Assembly: GCA_038225475.1 (NCBI GenBank) | Contig: JBBRRA010000012.1 | Span: 1 to 61,404 of the forward strand | DNA length: 61,404 nt | Reading direction: 5' to 3' | Source: Polymorphobacter_B sp038225475 | GTDB lineage: Bacteria; Pseudomonadota; Alphaproteobacteria; Sphingomonadales; Sphingomonadaceae | Part shown: positions 22,161 through 30,624 of the stretch, in pieces | How the letters are laid out: each line of letters starts with the position of its first letter | How positions within the stretch are numbered: the stretch's first letter is position 1 | Position numbers and translations under genes: made by a program | The notes under the pieces: generated by a model | What the model saw: only the letters and a program-made list of their open reading frames with translations | Databases searched by the model: none | What the model was told of the DNA's origin: nothing

Positions 22161-24347
22161 ATGACAGTCATCAACACCAACATCTCGGCAATGAACGCGC
22201 AGGCCGGTCAGCGGACGGCGCAGATGGCGTTGCAGGATGCCATGACGCGCCTGTCGACCGGGCAGCGCATCAATTCGGCAAAGGACGACGCCGCAGGCCT
22301 CGCCATTTCGCAGCGCATGACCGCCGACGTCCGCGGCCTGACGGTGGCCATCCGCAACGCCAACGACGGTATGAGCATGGCGCAGACGGCGGAAAGCGCG
22401 ATGGGCGAAGTGACCAACATGCTGCAGCGGATGCGCGAGCTCGCGGTGCAGGGTGCCACCGGCACGATCACCGGCGACGACCGCAAGGCGCTGCAGGCCG
22501 AAGTCAAGCAGCTGACCAGCGAAATCGACAACATCGGCCAGCGCACCAATTTCAACGGCATCAAACTGCTCGACGGCTCGGCAAAGAATTTGCTGCTCCA
22601 GACCGGCAGCCGCGCGGGTGAAACCGTCACCTTCGGTATCGGCTCGACGCGTTCGAACGATCTCGGCACCGGTTCGACCGCCGGCCTCAGCGCCACGGGG
22701 GCGTTCGAAGCCGTCGCCGCCAACCTGACGACGAACCAGTCGCTCAGCGCGGGCGACCTGATCATCAACGGCGTCACCATCGGCGCGTCCGCCGATACCG
22801 ACGACAGCGTCTCGTCGGATCAAAAGGGCGCGAGCGCGGTCGCAAAGGCCGCCGCCGTCAACCGTGCCACCGCGCAGACCGGCGTCAGCGCCGTCGTCGG
22901 CAAGACGGTGATGACCGGCACCTCGATGACCGCTGCCGCGCTGACGGGCACGATCACGATCAACGGCGTCAGCACGGCCTCGGTAACGACCACCACCGAT
23001 GCCGCCGCCAGCCGCACGCTGATTGCCAATGCGATCAACCTGATCAGCGGGCAGACCGGCGTGCATGCCGTCGACACCGGCGACGACAAGACGGGTTTGC
23101 GGCTCGAGGCGGCGGACGGGCGCAACATCGTCGTCGCGCTGACGACGCTGACGGCAGCCGCCACCGGCGTCAAAGTAGGCGCACAGTCGGGCAGCTTTAG
23201 TCTTGAATCGCAGAACGGTGCGGCAATCGAACTGTCGTCGTCTGCGGGCGGCAAGATCAGCCATGCCGGGCTGAGCGCCGGCACTTTCGAGCGCGGCGTT
23301 TCGGCGGTCACCACCGACGCCCGCGCCGTCGCAGCGAACGCGGCCGGTGCAGTCACGCTCAACGCCGGCGACCTGCAGATCAACGGGGTCGCCATCCGCG
23401 CCGCAACGGCTTCGGACGACACCTTCTCGGACAGCCTCGCGCTGTCGAGTCTGAAGGCTGGCAGCGGCATCGCGATTGCCGCTGCGATCAACGCGTCGAG
23501 CAAGGACACCGGCGTCACGGCAACGGCAAACGCGCTGACACTCAACGGCTCGACGACCACGGTCATCGCCACGACCGCCACGTCGACGCTCGCGATAAAC
23601 GGCGTCCAGATCAGCGTCACGCTCAACCAGAACGACACCGCGCAGGCGACCCGCGCCAATGTCGCAACGCAGATCAACAAGTACAGCGGCCTGACCGGCG
23701 TCGTCGCCAGCGACACCGGCAAGGGTGGGCTGTCGCTGACCGCCGCCGACGGGCGCAACGTCAGCGTCAGCTACAACAACACCGCGGCGGTGGCGGCGAA
23801 CTTCGGGCTGGGCGGCGTAACGGTCGCGGGCACCGGCACGGCGTATACCGCAACCGGTTTGGCGGACACGACGGTCTATACTGCCGACACCGTCCAGACC
23901 GCCTATTCGAGCGTCAAGCTGAGTTCGGCCAAGACGATCGAAGTCGGCACCGGCTCGCAGGGGTTCACCGCGACGTCGAGCTTCACCAAGCTGGGCTTCG
24001 AGCAGAACAGCTATGGCTCCGACACCGGTGGGCTCAAGGTTGCCGACCTCGACCTGACGACGCAAAATGGCTCGAACGCCGCGCTCGCGGCAATCGACCA
24101 GGCGCTGTCGTCGGTTTCGCTCGACCGCGCCAACCTCGGTGCGGTGCAAAACCGGTTGCAGGCAACCGTGAGCAACCTCGACTCGAACTCGACCAACCTC
24201 GTCACGTCGCGGTCGCGGATCACCGATGCCGACTTCTCGGCGGAAACCACCAACCTCGCCAAATCGCAGGTGCTCAGTCAGGCGGCACAGGCGATGCTGG
24301 CGCAGGCCAACCAGACGCAGCAGCAGGTCCTGACGCTGCTCCGTTAA
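22161..24347 (+). CDS. Flagellin, unusually long
   Basis: 728 residues. The N-terminal D0/D1 region (about 1-140: INTNISAMNAQAGQRTAQM, LSTGQRINSAKDDAAGLAISQRM) and the C-terminal D1/D0 region (about 640-728, with ITDADFSAETTNLAKSQVL and a final QQQVLTLLR) are canonical. Between them lies roughly 500 residues of Thr/Ala/Ser-rich sequence with repeated FlagellinIN-like units (INGVxI ... AINxxSxxTGVxA ... L.AADGRNxxV). This would form a large exposed D2/D3 domain. The protein contains no cysteine, as usual for flagellins. Start fixed by GGGAG before ATG 22161. No other flagellar gene is nearby. Confidence 0.93.
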   Translation: MTVINTNISAMNAQAGQRTAQMALQDAMTRLSTGQRINSAKDDAAGLAISQRMTADVRGLTVAIRNANDGMSMAQTAESAMGEVTNMLQRMRELAVQGATGTITGDDRKALQAEVKQLTSEIDNIGQRTNFNGIKLLDGSAKNLLLQTGSRAGETVTFGIGSTRSNDLGTGSTAGLSATGAFEAVAANLTTNQSLSAGDLIINGVTIGASADTDDSVSSDQKGASAVAKAAAVNRATAQTGVSAVVGKTVMTGTSMTAAALTGTITINGVSTASVTTTTDAAASRTLIANAINLISGQTGVHAVDTGDDKTGLRLEAADGRNIVVALTTLTAAATGVKVGAQSGSFSLESQNGAAIELSSSAGGKISHAGLSAGTFERGVSAVTTDARAVAANAAGAVTLNAGDLQINGVAIRAATASDDTFSDSLALSSLKAGSGIAIAAAINASSKDTGVTATANALTLNGSTTTVIATTATSTLAINGVQISVTLNQNDTAQATRANVATQINKYSGLTGVVASDTGKGGLSLTAADGRNVSVSYNNTAAVAANFGLGGVTVAGTGTAYTATGLADTTVYTADTVQTAYSSVKLSSAKTIEVGTGSQGFTATSSFTKLGFEQNSYGSDTGGLKVADLDLTTQNGSNAALAAIDQALSSVSLDRANLGAVQNRLQATVSNLDSNSTNLVTSRSRITDADFSAETTNLAKSQVLSQAAQAMLAQANQTQQQVLTLLR

Positions 24348-24360
24348 GCCGATAGCGATG

Positions 24361-24392
24361 CGGGCCCCGCTGGCAACAGCGGGGCCCGTTTT
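24361..24392 (+). terminator. Rho-independent terminator after flagellin
   Basis: CGGGCCCCGCTG and CAGCGGGGCCCG form a perfect 12-base-pair stem with a GCAA tetraloop, followed by TTTT. It begins 13 bases after the flagellin stop and isolates it from tRNA-Ser. Confidence 0.9.
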
Positions 24393-24454
24393 CGTTCAAG
24401 CCCGGCAACGCTGCTTGTCGCGCGCACATTCCCCTGCTAACCGCAGCCGCTAAC

Positions 24455-24542
24455 GGAGCGATGGCCGAGTGGTTTAAGGCGCCCGCCTGGAAAGCGTGTT
24501 CAGGGCAACCTGTCCGGGGTTCGAATCCCCGTCGCTCCGCCA
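24455..24542 (+). tRNA. tRNA-Ser (GGA)
   Basis: 88 bases with encoded CCA and the long variable arm of class II tRNAs. Acceptor arms GGAGCGA/TCGCTCC, anticodon loop CTGGAAA giving GGA, T-loop GGTTCGAATCC. The anticodon stem CCCGC/GCGTG has a C-U mismatch at the second pair (28-42), otherwise all arms pair. Confidence 0.93.
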
Positions 24543-24564
24543 AAAGAAATCCAAGGCGAAATTT

Positions 24565-24590
24565 GTAACCTTCGCGTTCGCCTGCACGAA
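24565..24590 (+). promoter_or_regulatory. ECF sigma (SigF/ECF16-like) promoter of the KAS III/ABC operon
   Basis: GTAACC at 24565-24570, a 16-base spacer and CGAA at 24587-24590, preceded by T. It matches the Caulobacter SigF consensus exactly. Transcription would begin close to 24597, so a start at ATG 24600 would give a nearly leaderless mRNA; a later start such as GTG 24684 is the alternative. Confidence 0.7.
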
Positions 24591-24599
24591 GATGCGTGC

Positions 24600-25718
24600 A
24601 TGGTCGTGCAGGCGGTTAACAGTGTCGAGACAGACCCGGGCTGCGCGCGCCGCCATAATTGGCTGTCGACCGGGGCCCTTGCTGTGCTGGGCACCGGGAC
24701 GGCGCTGCCGGGTTCGGCCATCTCGACCGACGTGCTGCTGAACAGTCTGACGCCGTGGCTTGGCCGGCGTGAGCGCGACCGCGCCGAAGCGGTGGCCGCA
24801 AAGCTGGGCGTGGCGACGCGCCATGCCGCACGCCAGTGGCGTTCGCGGATCGAACCGCCGGCACCGGGTTGCTCGAACCCCGAACTGGCGGCGCGGGCGG
24901 TCCGCAACGCCCTATACGACGCGGGCATCGCGATCGGTGACATCGGCTACCTGATCGGCCACACCGCAACGCCGGTCCAGCCGTTGCCCGGAAATGTGGC
25001 GTTCGTTGCGGACCAGCTGGGCTATGCCGGTCCGCACATCGAGCTGCGTCAGGCGTGCACCGGCTTTGCCAATGCGCTGATGATCGCGTTCGGCCTGCTT
25101 GCCCACCCCGGAGCGCGGCCCGTGGCGATCGTCGGGTCTGAAACCGGCTCCGCCTTCCTCGATCCCGAGGCGCTGGCGTCGGATCCCGGCCAGATCGTCA
25201 ACCTGATGCAAATGGGCGACGGCGCGGGCGCGGTCGTGGTGGGGCGTGCGTTCGGCGGCGGCGGCGACCGGCTGCATTCGGCATGGTTCGGCAGCTGCGG
25301 GTTGGGCCGGGCCCCGGGCATCGAGTTGAAGCGCGACAGCGGCATGCAGTCGCCTTCTGGCACCGGTCCGCCGCAATTCGCGCATGACTTTCGCGCCATC
25401 CTCGACTCCGGGCGCAGCTTGTTCGATGCCGGTGTCGCTGCCGCCGCCGAACATGGGCTTGCCGTGGCCGATGTCGATGCGATCATCCCCCATCAAGTCA
25501 GCGGCCGCATCGGCGATCAGCTTGCCGAGCATCTCGCGCTGCCGCCCGAGCGAGTCTTCGTCAACGCCAACCGCGTCGGCAACACCGGCTCGGCGGCGAT
25601 CTGGATTGCGCTCGACGAGCTGCGCGGCAGCGGGGTGTGGCCGGGCCATGCTGCGCTGGTGTTAGGCGCGGAGGCGACCAAGTTCACGCATGGCGGGTTC
25701 GTCCTTGCCACCGGCTGA
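24600..25718 (+). CDS. 3-oxoacyl-ACP synthase III (FabH-like) family protein
   Basis: Up to 372 residues. The catalytic triad of KAS III enzymes is complete: Cys153 in RQACTGFANAL, His298 in IIPHQVSGRI and Asn328 in NRVGNTGSAAIW. The family core begins at about residue 29 (VLGTGTALPG), so the first 28 residues may be untranslated and GTG 24684 may be the real start. FabH-like enzymes condense acyl-CoA with malonyl-ACP or form esters of specialised acyl groups. The 3' end overlaps an ABC transporter gene, which points to a product that is exported. A SigF-like promoter lies directly upstream. Confidence 0.85.
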   Translation: MVVQAVNSVETDPGCARRHNWLSTGALAVLGTGTALPGSAISTDVLLNSLTPWLGRRERDRAEAVAAKLGVATRHAARQWRSRIEPPAPGCSNPELAARAVRNALYDAGIAIGDIGYLIGHTATPVQPLPGNVAFVADQLGYAGPHIELRQACTGFANALMIAFGLLAHPGARPVAIVGSETGSAFLDPEALASDPGQIVNLMQMGDGAGAVVVGRAFGGGGDRLHSAWFGSCGLGRAPGIELKRDSGMQSPSGTGPPQFAHDFRAILDSGRSLFDAGVAAAAEHGLAVADVDAIIPHQVSGRIGDQLAEHLALPPERVFVNANRVGNTGSAAIWIALDELRGSGVWPGHAALVLGAEATKFTHGGFVLATG

Positions 25719-26421
25719 GGCGGTCATCGCGGTCCGCGACCTTGGCAAAAGCTATGCCGGGACCAGCGTCATTGCCGGCGTAACGCTGACGCTGCGGCCC
25801 GGAAATATTGTCGGGCTGGTCGGTGCAAACGGCGGCGGCAAGACGACGACGCTCCGCATGCTCGCGGGGATGCTGCGCCCCGATTCGGGCGAAGGACAGG
25901 TACTCGGAGCCGATGTCCGGGTTCCCGACGCGGCAGTGCGCCGCCAGATCGGTTATATGAGCCAGCGCCTCGCGCTTTATCCCGACCTGACGGTGATTGA
26001 AAACCTTTGCTTTCGTGCGCGCATCCATCGGCTGCCGACCGCTGCGGTGGCCGAGACCGTGGCGCGCTTTGCGCTTGAACCCGTGCTGACGCGGCGCTTC
26101 GACCGGCTGTCGGGCGGTTGGGCGCGGCGCGTGCAGTTCGCTGCGACGCTGATCAACCGCCCGGCGCTGCTGCTGCTCGACGAGCCGACTGCGGGGCTCG
26201 ACGTCGCGACGCGCCGCGACATCTGGCGGTGGCTCCAGACGCTGGCGGCGGACGGGACCGCGATTGTCATCAGCACGCATGATCTTGCCGAGGCCGAACA
26301 CTGCCCAGCCATCCTTTACTTTGCCGATGGACATGCAACCGGGCCGATGGTGCCGGGCGAAATGATCGCAGCAAGCGGTACCGCGTCGCTCGAAGCCGCT
26401 GTGCTGGCCGCGCCGCAGTGA
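25690..26421 (+). CDS. ABC transporter ATP-binding protein
   Basis: 243 residues, beginning inside the end of the KAS III gene. Walker A is GANGGGKTT (usual form GPNGAGKST), the signature is LSGGWARRV, Walker B LLLLDEPTAGLD, and the switch histidine is in VISTHDLAEAE. The family is the DrrA/CcmA-like exporter ATPase that pairs with an ABC-2 permease. Overlap with both neighbours (GTGA with the permease) indicates translational coupling and one export complex. Confidence 0.92.
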   Translation: MAGSSLPPAEAVIAVRDLGKSYAGTSVIAGVTLTLRPGNIVGLVGANGGGKTTTLRMLAGMLRPDSGEGQVLGADVRVPDAAVRRQIGYMSQRLALYPDLTVIENLCFRARIHRLPTAAVAETVARFALEPVLTRRFDRLSGGWARRVQFAATLINRPALLLLDEPTAGLDVATRRDIWRWLQTLAADGTAIVISTHDLAEAEHCPAILYFADGHATGPMVPGEMIAASGTASLEAAVLAAPQ

Positions 26422-27515
26422 ACGCGTCGCTCGCCCGCATCGGCGCCGTGGCGCACATCGAATGGCTGCGGCTGCTCCGGGCGCGAACGACATTCACGCT
26501 GTTGCTGCTCGTGCCGGCAATGCAGGTGTTGCTGTTCGGCTATGCGATCCAGCCGACTGCAACGACCATCACCGTTGCGATCGCTGCCGACAACCCGGCG
26601 AGCGCGGCGCGCGTCGCCGATGCGCTGCGTTCGCAGACGGGCTTAACGGTCGGTGCATTGCTCGCTTCGGGCGAAGCGGCAACGGCGGTGCGGCGCGGCA
26701 CGGCGCTGGTCGGCATCGAAGTGCCGCCCGCGGCGTCGCTCGCCAGCATGTTCGGCGCAAGGCTACCGCTGCGGGTAATCGTCGATGCGACCAACCCCGT
26801 GCTGACGACCGCTGTCGTCCCCCGCATCGAGGCGGCCTATTGGCACGCCGTTGCGACGCATGCCCATGCCAGCGGCGCACCAATGCTGACCGTCGAGCGA
26901 TTGTTCAACCCGCACGAGCGCGCCGACTGGAGCTTCCTGCCCGCACTCATCGGGGTCGTGACGATGATCAGTTCGATCATGCTCGGCAGCCTCAGCCTGG
27001 CGCGCGAGCGCGAGATCGGCACATGGGAAGCATTGCTGGCGCTGCCGGTATCGGCATTCGAGGTGCTCGTCGGCAAGCTGTTGCCCTACGTCGTCACCGG
27101 CACCGCACAGGGGCTGGTGGTGATCGGAGCCGGGGTAGTGCTGTTCGACGTCCCGGTGCGCGGCAGCCTAGCCGCGCTCGTGCTGCTGCTGCCGCTGTTT
27201 GCTGCCGCGCATCTGGCGCTTGGCTATGTCATTGCTTCGCGCGCGGCAACGCAACTCGAGGCGCTGCAGGGTGCCGTCGCTTTCTATCTTCCCGCGATGT
27301 TGCTGTCGGGCTTTCTCTATCCGGCCGAGACGCTGCCCGGCTGGGCGCGCGCGCTGGGTGCGATATTCCCGCTGACGCACCTGATCCGGGCGGCGCGGGG
27401 CGCGATGCTGCGCGGGGACGGCGCGCCGGCGGTGCTCCTGCACGCGCTGCCAAGCGCATTGTTCCTGGCAGTTATGTTGGTGTTGCTGCAGCTGCTGCGG
27501 CGGCGTGTCGATTGA
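26418..27515 (+). CDS. ABC-2 type transporter permease
   Basis: 365 residues, GTG start overlapping the ATPase stop. One N-terminal membrane helix (about 20-45) is followed by a periplasmic domain of about 130 residues and then five membrane helices. It carries the ABC-2 motif SLAREREIGTWEALLALPVSAFEVLVGKLLPY. This is the YhhJ/LnrMN-like layout of exporters for lipids, drugs or polyketides. With the ATPase it should form a homodimeric exporter for the product of, or a lipid related to, the upstream KAS III enzyme. Confidence 0.9.
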   Translation: MNASLARIGAVAHIEWLRLLRARTTFTLLLLVPAMQVLLFGYAIQPTATTITVAIAADNPASAARVADALRSQTGLTVGALLASGEAATAVRRGTALVGIEVPPAASLASMFGARLPLRVIVDATNPVLTTAVVPRIEAAYWHAVATHAHASGAPMLTVERLFNPHERADWSFLPALIGVVTMISSIMLGSLSLAREREIGTWEALLALPVSAFEVLVGKLLPYVVTGTAQGLVVIGAGVVLFDVPVRGSLAALVLLLPLFAAAHLALGYVIASRAATQLEALQGAVAFYLPAMLLSGFLYPAETLPGWARALGAIFPLTHLIRAARGAMLRGDGAPAVLLHALPSALFLAVMLVLLQLLRRRVD

Positions 27516-27522
27516 GCGCGAT

Positions 27523-27548
27523 GTAACCCGATGATCCGCTGCACCGAA
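27523..27548 (+). promoter_or_regulatory. ECF sigma (SigF/ECF16-like) promoter of the thioredoxin-like/ccdA operon
   Basis: GTAACC at 27523-27528, a 16-base spacer and CGAA at 27545-27548, preceded by T. It begins 7 bases after the ABC permease stop and precedes ATG 27603 by 54 bases. It matches the Caulobacter SigF consensus exactly. Confidence 0.7.
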
Positions 27549-27602
27549 CGTTGCTTGTCGACATTGCTGCCAGCCCCATTGATCGCTGATTGGAGACTGT
27601 TC

Positions 27603-27989
27603 ATGTTCCGCATTCCGCTCGCTCTCGCTGCCGTCGCAGTTTTGGTTGCCGCGCCCGCCACCGCCGCCGAATATAAGCCGTTCGACCGCGCCCAGTTCGA
27701 AGCCGCGAAGGCGGCTGGCGGCAGCGTTCTGGTCGATGTCGCGGCATGGTGGTGCCCGGTCTGCCACTCGCAGGAAGCTACCATCAAGGCCGCCGTCGCC
27801 GATCCCAAATTTGCCAAGCTGACGATCTTCACGATCAACTACGACAAGCAAAAGCCGGAGTGGCAGCAGCTCGGCGTGACGAAGCAAGCCACGCTGATCG
27901 GCTTCAAGGGCGGCCATGAAACGGGCCGCGTCGCTTTCCAGACCGACAAGGCCGAGATCGCCGCACTGCTCCAATCGACCGTAAACTGA
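27603..27989 (+). CDS. Exported thioredoxin-like protein
   Basis: 128 residues from ATG 27603; an open frame from 27531 overlaps the promoter motif and lacks a signal peptide. Residues 1-22 form a Sec signal peptide ending at TAAE. The redox motif WWCPVC sits at 49-54 with cysteines 51 and 54. The rest is a short thioredoxin fold in which TKQATLIGF replaces the usual cis-proline segment. Its place just before ccdA suggests that CcdA reduces it from the cytoplasm and that it passes electrons to periplasmic partners. Confidence 0.85.
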   Translation: MFRIPLALAAVAVLVAAPATAAEYKPFDRAQFEAAKAAGGSVLVDVAAWWCPVCHSQEATIKAAVADPKFAKLTIFTINYDKQKPEWQQLGVTKQATLIGFKGGHETGRVAFQTDKAEIAALLQSTVN

Positions 27990-27991
27990 AT

Positions 27992-28717
27992 GTGACTGCC
28001 GGTCTCAATCCGGTCCTCGCCTTTGCAGCCGGAGCTTTGACGATCCTGTCGCCGTGCGTGCTGCCGCTGGTGCCGATCGTGATCGGCAGCGCGGCGCAAC
28101 AGCATCGTTATGGTCCGCTGGCGTTGGCGGTGGGGCTGGTCGCGTCGTTCACGCTGGTCGGCTTTGCAGCGGCGACATTGGGCGCGGCGAGCGGGTTCGA
28201 CAGCGACGTTGTCCGCATGGTCGGCGCGGTGATGCTGCTGCTGGTAGGCCTCGCGCTGGTCGCACCACGGGTTCAGGCTGCAGTCGAACGCGCGCTGACA
28301 CCGCTGGCTCGGTGGGCTTCGGCGCGACAGTCCGGGCTTGAACGCTTCGGGTTGGCCGGCCAGGCGGCGATCGGGGGTCTGCTCGGGCTGGTCTGGAGCC
28401 CGTGCGTCGGCCCAACGCTTGGCACCGCGACTGTCCTTGCAGCACAAGGACGCAATCTCGGCGAGGTGGCGCTGGTCATGCTTGGCTTCGGACTCGGCAT
28501 CGCCAGCGTGTTGCTGGTGCTGGCGTTTGCAACGCGTGGCGTGTTGACCCGGTGGCGCGGTCGCCTGATGCAGGCCGGTGGCAATGGCAAACGCGTGCTC
28601 GGCGGCATCATCCTTGTGGTTGGCGCGCTGATCCTCAGCGGTGGCGACCGGTTCGTCGAAGGCGTCGTCGTTTCAAACTCGCCCGAATGGCTGACCAACC
28701 TGACGACGATGATCTAG
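27992..28717 (+). CDS. ccdA: CcdA-type transmembrane thiol-disulfide carrier
   Basis: 241 residues with a GTG start 2 bases after the thioredoxin-like gene. Six membrane helices are predicted. The two redox cysteines are at 22 (LSPCVLPLVP) and 138 (VWSPCVGPTLG), in the proline-flanked setting of CcdA/DsbD. It moves electrons from cytoplasmic thioredoxin across the membrane. No cytochrome c maturation gene is nearby, so its job here is more likely to feed the adjacent thioredoxin-like protein. Confidence 0.88.
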   Translation: MTAGLNPVLAFAAGALTILSPCVLPLVPIVIGSAAQQHRYGPLALAVGLVASFTLVGFAAATLGAASGFDSDVVRMVGAVMLLLVGLALVAPRVQAAVERALTPLARWASARQSGLERFGLAGQAAIGGLLGLVWSPCVGPTLGTATVLAAQGRNLGEVALVMLGFGLGIASVLLVLAFATRGVLTRWRGRLMQAGGNGKRVLGGIILVVGALILSGGDRFVEGVVVSNSPEWLTNLTTMI

Positions 28718-28719
28718 GG

Positions 28720-30407
28720 CTATTGCCCCGCGCCTGCCTGATCGTCCAGTTCCGCTGCGATCAGCGCCGGCGGCAGAATGCCCGATCGCATGATCCGTGC
28801 GAACACATCCCCCAACACAAATGGCTGCCCGGTCGTCTCCGCCCGATGCGACGCTTGCGCGAACAGCGCATCCAGTTGCAGCTTGCCGATGATATAGCTC
28901 GGCCCGTAACCCGGCTGGCGCAGATAGAGCAGCTGCTCGAACCCGACCAGCATGCTCTTCGGATCGGACCAGTGGCGCGGTGTCCATTGCGCATGGAACC
29001 GGCCCGCCTCCGCCAATGTCATCTCATTGGCCTGCACATGCAGCGACGCCAGCCCGCGCGCCGCCCGGTTGGCGAGCATCGTCCAGACGATTTCGCGGCC
29101 ATGCGGAATGTCGTCATACAGCCCGGCCTGCAAGACGATCTCCTCGATCGCGGTGGCAAAGCCCTCCGACCGGTCGGCGAAGATATTGAACAGCGGTGCA
29201 ACATCGCGGACCGGATCGGGGTACGGCTCATGCTTGATCCGCGCCAGTTCGATCCAGTGGCTGGAATGCGACAGTAGCGGCAGCGGATCGAGCGCAGTGC
29301 CGTTGTCGAAGAAATTGCGCTTCGCCGGCGGCACATAGGCGCTGGTCTGTGCCAGCATCGCGGCCCGGAAATAGGGCCTGTCGGGCATCAACCCCGTCGC
29401 CACCATGAAGTCGTTGAACTTCAACGTTTTCGCCGTGGCCATCCCTCGATAGGCGGCGGGATCGGTGATCTCGGCGATCGGCGGCAGCGCGCGGTTGCGC
29501 GTTTCCTCGAGCCGGAGCGACGCGAGCGCGCGGTCGAGCTCGCGCTGCAGCAGCACGACCTGCTCGTCCCAGTCATGCGGGTCGAGCGTCACATGCGCCA
29601 TATACCAATTGTAATTATCCTTCCCGACGCCCGATGGCCCGGTCTTGCCGGGGGCCTGCGCCGCCACCCAGCGCGCAAAGTCGTCGCTCGCGGTCCGCGC
29701 CGCACCGATCGCGGCGATCAACTGCGGGCTGGCTCCGGCGATCGTCGCGGTCCGATGCCCTTCGAGCGTCCGCATCGACAGCGTTCCCGCCTCGAGCTCC
29801 GCCAACACCCCGCTCTGCTCGACGAAGGTGCGGTCGCCGTACGCCCACAGGTCATGCGCGGTTCCGGCGGCGAGGTTGACCTTGGCATCGGCAAGCAACT
29901 TTGGAACGCACCGATTAGCACCGTCAGCCGGGCATCGTCCGCCTTCGACAGCGGCCAGTCATAGGCGAACAGGTCGATGTTGGGCTGCGCCGATGGCCCC
30001 TCGTGCGCCGGGACATCGCTCTCCTCGCCAAAGACAGTCTGGTAAAAACTCGGGTCGCGCGCCCATGGTTTCAACACGCGCAGGTTGAAATCGAGCGCGT
30101 TCATCTCGGCCTCGATCAACCGAAAGTCGTTCTGCGCCTGCAGATTCCAGCCGCGCCGGTCGAGCGCCGCCAGCCGCGCCTGCCAGTGCGGCAGCGCCGT
30201 CGCCATCCGCGCCATCGCGGCCGGTCCATAGTCGGGCACACCCGCCGCGATCTTCGGCTTCACGAACGCCCGCCACTCGGTGAACAACGTGGTGATCGCC
30301 GCCGGACTGTTTTGCAGCGCGGCACCGGGCGCTGGCGCATCCGCCGCGCGCGCGGGACTGACGAATGACAGCACCGCGGCGCTGACGATCACCCCAAGAT
30401 ACCGCAT
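28720..30407 (-). pseudogene. DUF885-like exported protein, frameshifted
   Basis: The N-terminal part runs from ATG 30407 (RBS AAGGAGGG, signal peptide of about 22 residues) to a frame change near 29897-29903; the remainder continues in another frame to the stop at 28720. Adding one C to the minus-strand TTCCAAAG would restore AFPKLLADAKVNL and a protein of about 560 residues. The C-terminal half follows the DUF885 layout (SEGFATAIEEIVLQAGLYDD, then GFEQLLYLRQPGYGPSYIIGK), but no HExxH-type metal site is seen where peptidase-like members have one. Either the gene is inactivated or a base was lost in sequencing. Confidence 0.75.
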
Positions 30408-30624
30408 CGCTCGACCCTCCTTCAACGGCGCCCGCCATATCGCAACTAAAGTGCAGTCTGACGACCAATGCAATCGCGCTGCATGCGACGAGCACCCGCG
30501 CCGCCGTGTTGTTTTTGACACAGGTGTGACCGTTTCTTGACGGATCGGTGAATGCAGGCTTGCCAATTAACAGGGGTCGGCGGAGTTTATCCGCTGCACT
30601 GCACCATCGATCGGAGACAAAGCG

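Noticed and set aside
22071..24149. 692-codon frame antisense to flagellin
   Set aside because: Mirror of the repetitive flagellin codons; composition and lack of domains show that it is not a gene.
24455..24600. tRNA-Ser as an integration site for a mobile element
   Set aside because: No integrase, no repeated tRNA 3' end and no change in gene content typical of an island was found downstream.
28907..28935. Further GTAACC copies, for example near 28907, 33036, 46206, 46415, 46635, 47566 and 52126
   Set aside because: Each lies in coding sequence or has no CGAA or CGTA 16 bases downstream, so they are not counted as ECF promoters.
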